6,271 nt of DNA, taken from RGIG1828 sp045536915. Its GTDB lineage: Bacteria > Bacillota > Clostridia > UMGS1810. The stretch covers positions 1 through 6,271 of the forward strand of contig JAZSOL010000229.1 of NCBI GenBank assembly GCA_045536915.1, read 5' to 3'. The number at the start of each line of letters is the position of its first letter. Position 1 is the stretch's first letter. Below, piece by piece: positions 5,204 through 6,271 of the stretch. Below the pieces are notes generated by a model. It was not told where the DNA came from. It was given only the letters and a program-made list of their open reading frames with translations, and searched no databases. The position numbers and the translations under genes are program-made.

Positions 5204-6049
5204 ATGTTGGGAATTTACGAAAGAAGGCAGTTTTTCAGCGGAGAAAAAATATGGCTTGGCAGATATAGAAATCTTGCTAATATACTACATTGGCATTTTG
5301 AATGTGAAATCATAAGAATCGTTGAGGGTAAAGCAAAAATCAAAATTGGCGATTTTTGTTTTGAGGCTATCAAAGATGACTGTTTTTTTTGCCGGAGCGA
5401 AGAATTACATTATATTATCTGTGAGCCTGATGCACTGGTAGATATTGCTATTTTCGACGAAACTCTCGCCGCAGAGATAACAAGTAAATATACAGTTGCA
5501 TCTCCAAAGCTTCCAAAAAACATTCCCATAAAAGAGCGTTTTGATTACATAAAAGAGGAACTCTCTCAAAAAAGGCAGTTCTACCGTGAGGCACTTGAAA
5601 ATCACGCAAGAGCTTTGTTTATCGATATTTTCCGCAATTGCCAAATCACAAAGTGCGAAGAAAAAGCGAGTTTGTACAAAAATCTTATTACCAAAATCAA
5701 TAATGATTTTTCATTCATCACTTTTAAAGATGCCGTACACTATTCAGGATACAGCTCATCGCACTTTTCAAAAATGTTCAAAAAGCTTACCGGAATGAAT
5801 TTTTCAGAATATCTTAATATCATAAAAATTGAAAACGCTATTATGATGCTTCGTAATAACAATGCTACCATGACATCCATTTCTCTGAAGTGCGGGTTTT
5901 CAACCATACGAAATTTCAATCGTGTATTTAAAAAAGTTACAGGATATTCTCCGCTTTCACTTCCAAAAGATTTTATTATAGAAACAGGCTTGCACATATC
6001 GGGGACAGATTATTTCGATCCAACCGATAAGACTTCCATACTACTATAG
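5204..6049 (+). CDS. AraC-family transcriptional regulator
   Basis: A 281-residue cytoplasmic DNA-binding protein. The N-terminal part (about 26-75) looks like the cupin-type sensing domain of AraC proteins: HWHFECEIIRIVEGKA (29-44), then an acidic beta segment ending in ELHYI. Residues about 158-255 form the double helix-turn-helix domain: first unit TFKDAVHYSGYSSSHFSKMF (173-192) with KLTGMNFSEYL, second unit SISLKCGFSTIRNFNRVFKK (225-244) with VTGYSPLSL. The second unit's end departs slightly from the usual SP..YR pattern. It is transcribed away from araD, so it is a good candidate for its sugar-responsive regulator; the effector is unknown. The start at 5204 follows GGGGTG (5188-5193) at ten bases. 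An ATG at 5196 in another frame opens a 39-codon overlapping frame. Confidence 0.9.
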   Translation: MLGIYERRQFFSGEKIWLGRYRNLANILHWHFECEIIRIVEGKAKIKIGDFCFEAIKDDCFFCRSEELHYIICEPDALVDIAIFDETLAAEITSKYTVASPKLPKNIPIKERFDYIKEELSQKRQFYREALENHARALFIDIFRNCQITKCEEKASLYKNLITKINNDFSFITFKDAVHYSGYSSSHFSKMFKKLTGMNFSEYLNIIKIENAIMMLRNNNATMTSISLKCGFSTIRNFNRVFKKVTGYSPLSLPKDFIIETGLHISGTDYFDPTDKTSILL

Positions 6050-6123
6050 CAGCAAATATTATTAGTGTGAATATCGGATAAGAAAAACAATGCACATAAA
6101 ATCGGAATAGACAGCAAGAAAAA

Positions 6124-6164
6124 ATTACCGCAAATTGAGGATTTAAAACTCAACTTGCGGTAAT
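6124..6164 (-). terminator. Terminator of the right-edge minus-strand gene
   Basis: A 16-bp stem with one mismatch (6124-6139 against 6149-6164) closes a nine-base loop. On the minus strand it is followed by TTTTTTC, a proper T tract, and lies ten bases after the stop of the partial gene. On the plus strand only CTCATTT follows, so it may also act, less well, as the terminator of the AraC-family gene, whose stop lies 75 bases before it. Confidence 0.85.
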
Positions 6165-6174
6165 CTCATTTAGT

Positions 6175-6271
6175 TTACCCGATAACTATATATTTTCTTG
6201 AACACTGAGGTGTAATTTCATCATTCCAACCTTCGAGGAATTCTTTTTCAATCCTGATCCGATATCCACAT
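6175..6271 (-). CDS. Partial CDS, C-terminal 31 residues, function unknown
   Basis: A minus-strand frame is open from the window edge to a TAA at 6175-6177. It encodes a polar, plausible protein end (CGYRIRIEKEFLEGWNDE, then ITPQCSRKYIVIG) and is followed at once by a well-formed terminator, which supports it as a real gene end. I do not recognise the family from this short piece. Confidence 0.6.
   Translation of the reverse strand, partial: CGYRIRIEKEFLEGWNDEITPQCSRKYIVIG

Noticed and set aside
1..6271. CRISPR array, tRNA, rRNA or riboswitch
   Set aside because: I saw no regularly spaced direct repeats, no tRNA-like cloverleaf or rRNA sequence, and no leader long enough for a known riboswitch before any gene.

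Overview
The window looks like chromosomal DNA from a low-G+C, probably spore-forming member of the Clostridia (Bacillota). The evidence is near-consensus sigma-A promoters with AT-rich spacers, strong GGAGG-type ribosome binding sites, Gram-positive surface features (a lipoprotein, and S-layer-homology repeats on a secreted protein), an AbiE relic of the type common in Clostridia, and a piece of the sporulation protease SpoIVB. No genus can be named from the sequence alone.

Left part (1-2168, plus strand). A perfect 15-bp palindrome of GC-rich repeat DNA sits at the edge. Two monocistronic plus-strand genes follow, each with its own promoter: a stand-alone alanyl-tRNA editing protein of the long AlaX type (204-1349) and a small lipoprotein of unknown function (1481-2116). 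A strong hairpin with A and T tracts on its two sides (2130-2168) separates this block from the convergent minus-strand genes and probably terminates transcription in both directions.

Middle (2243-4380, minus strand). A secreted protein joins a C-type lectin fold to three C-terminal S-layer-homology repeats (2243-3364), so it is probably a wall-anchored carbohydrate- or protein-binding adhesin. Directly upstream is a decayed AbiE toxin-antitoxin locus. The AbiEi antitoxin (3506-4100) is recognisable from end to end but needs two +1-base corrections, both in homopolymer tracts. The AbiEii toxin starts at the family's usual ATGA overlap but is reduced to a stub of about 36 codons, and the lectin gene's promoter lies inside that stub. 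Further upstream is a fragment of about 44 codons from the C-terminus of SpoIVB (4220-4353), lying head to tail behind araD. Two gene relics side by side mark 3400-4360 as a rearrangement-prone scar.

Right part (4383-6271). A complete L-ribulose-5-phosphate 4-epimerase (araD, minus strand, TTG start with a very strong Shine-Dalgarno sequence) is divergent from an AraC-family regulator (plus strand). Their 131-bp shared promoter region holds two good sigma-A promoters and an inverted repeat over the regulator's -10 box, so the regulator probably controls araD and itself. A terminator hairpin and the last 31 codons of an unidentified minus-strand gene close the window.

I see no clearly new multi-gene system. 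The most notable items are the lectin/S-layer-homology protein, the AbiE graveyard with a promoter inside the toxin stub, and the SpoIVB fragment behind araD.
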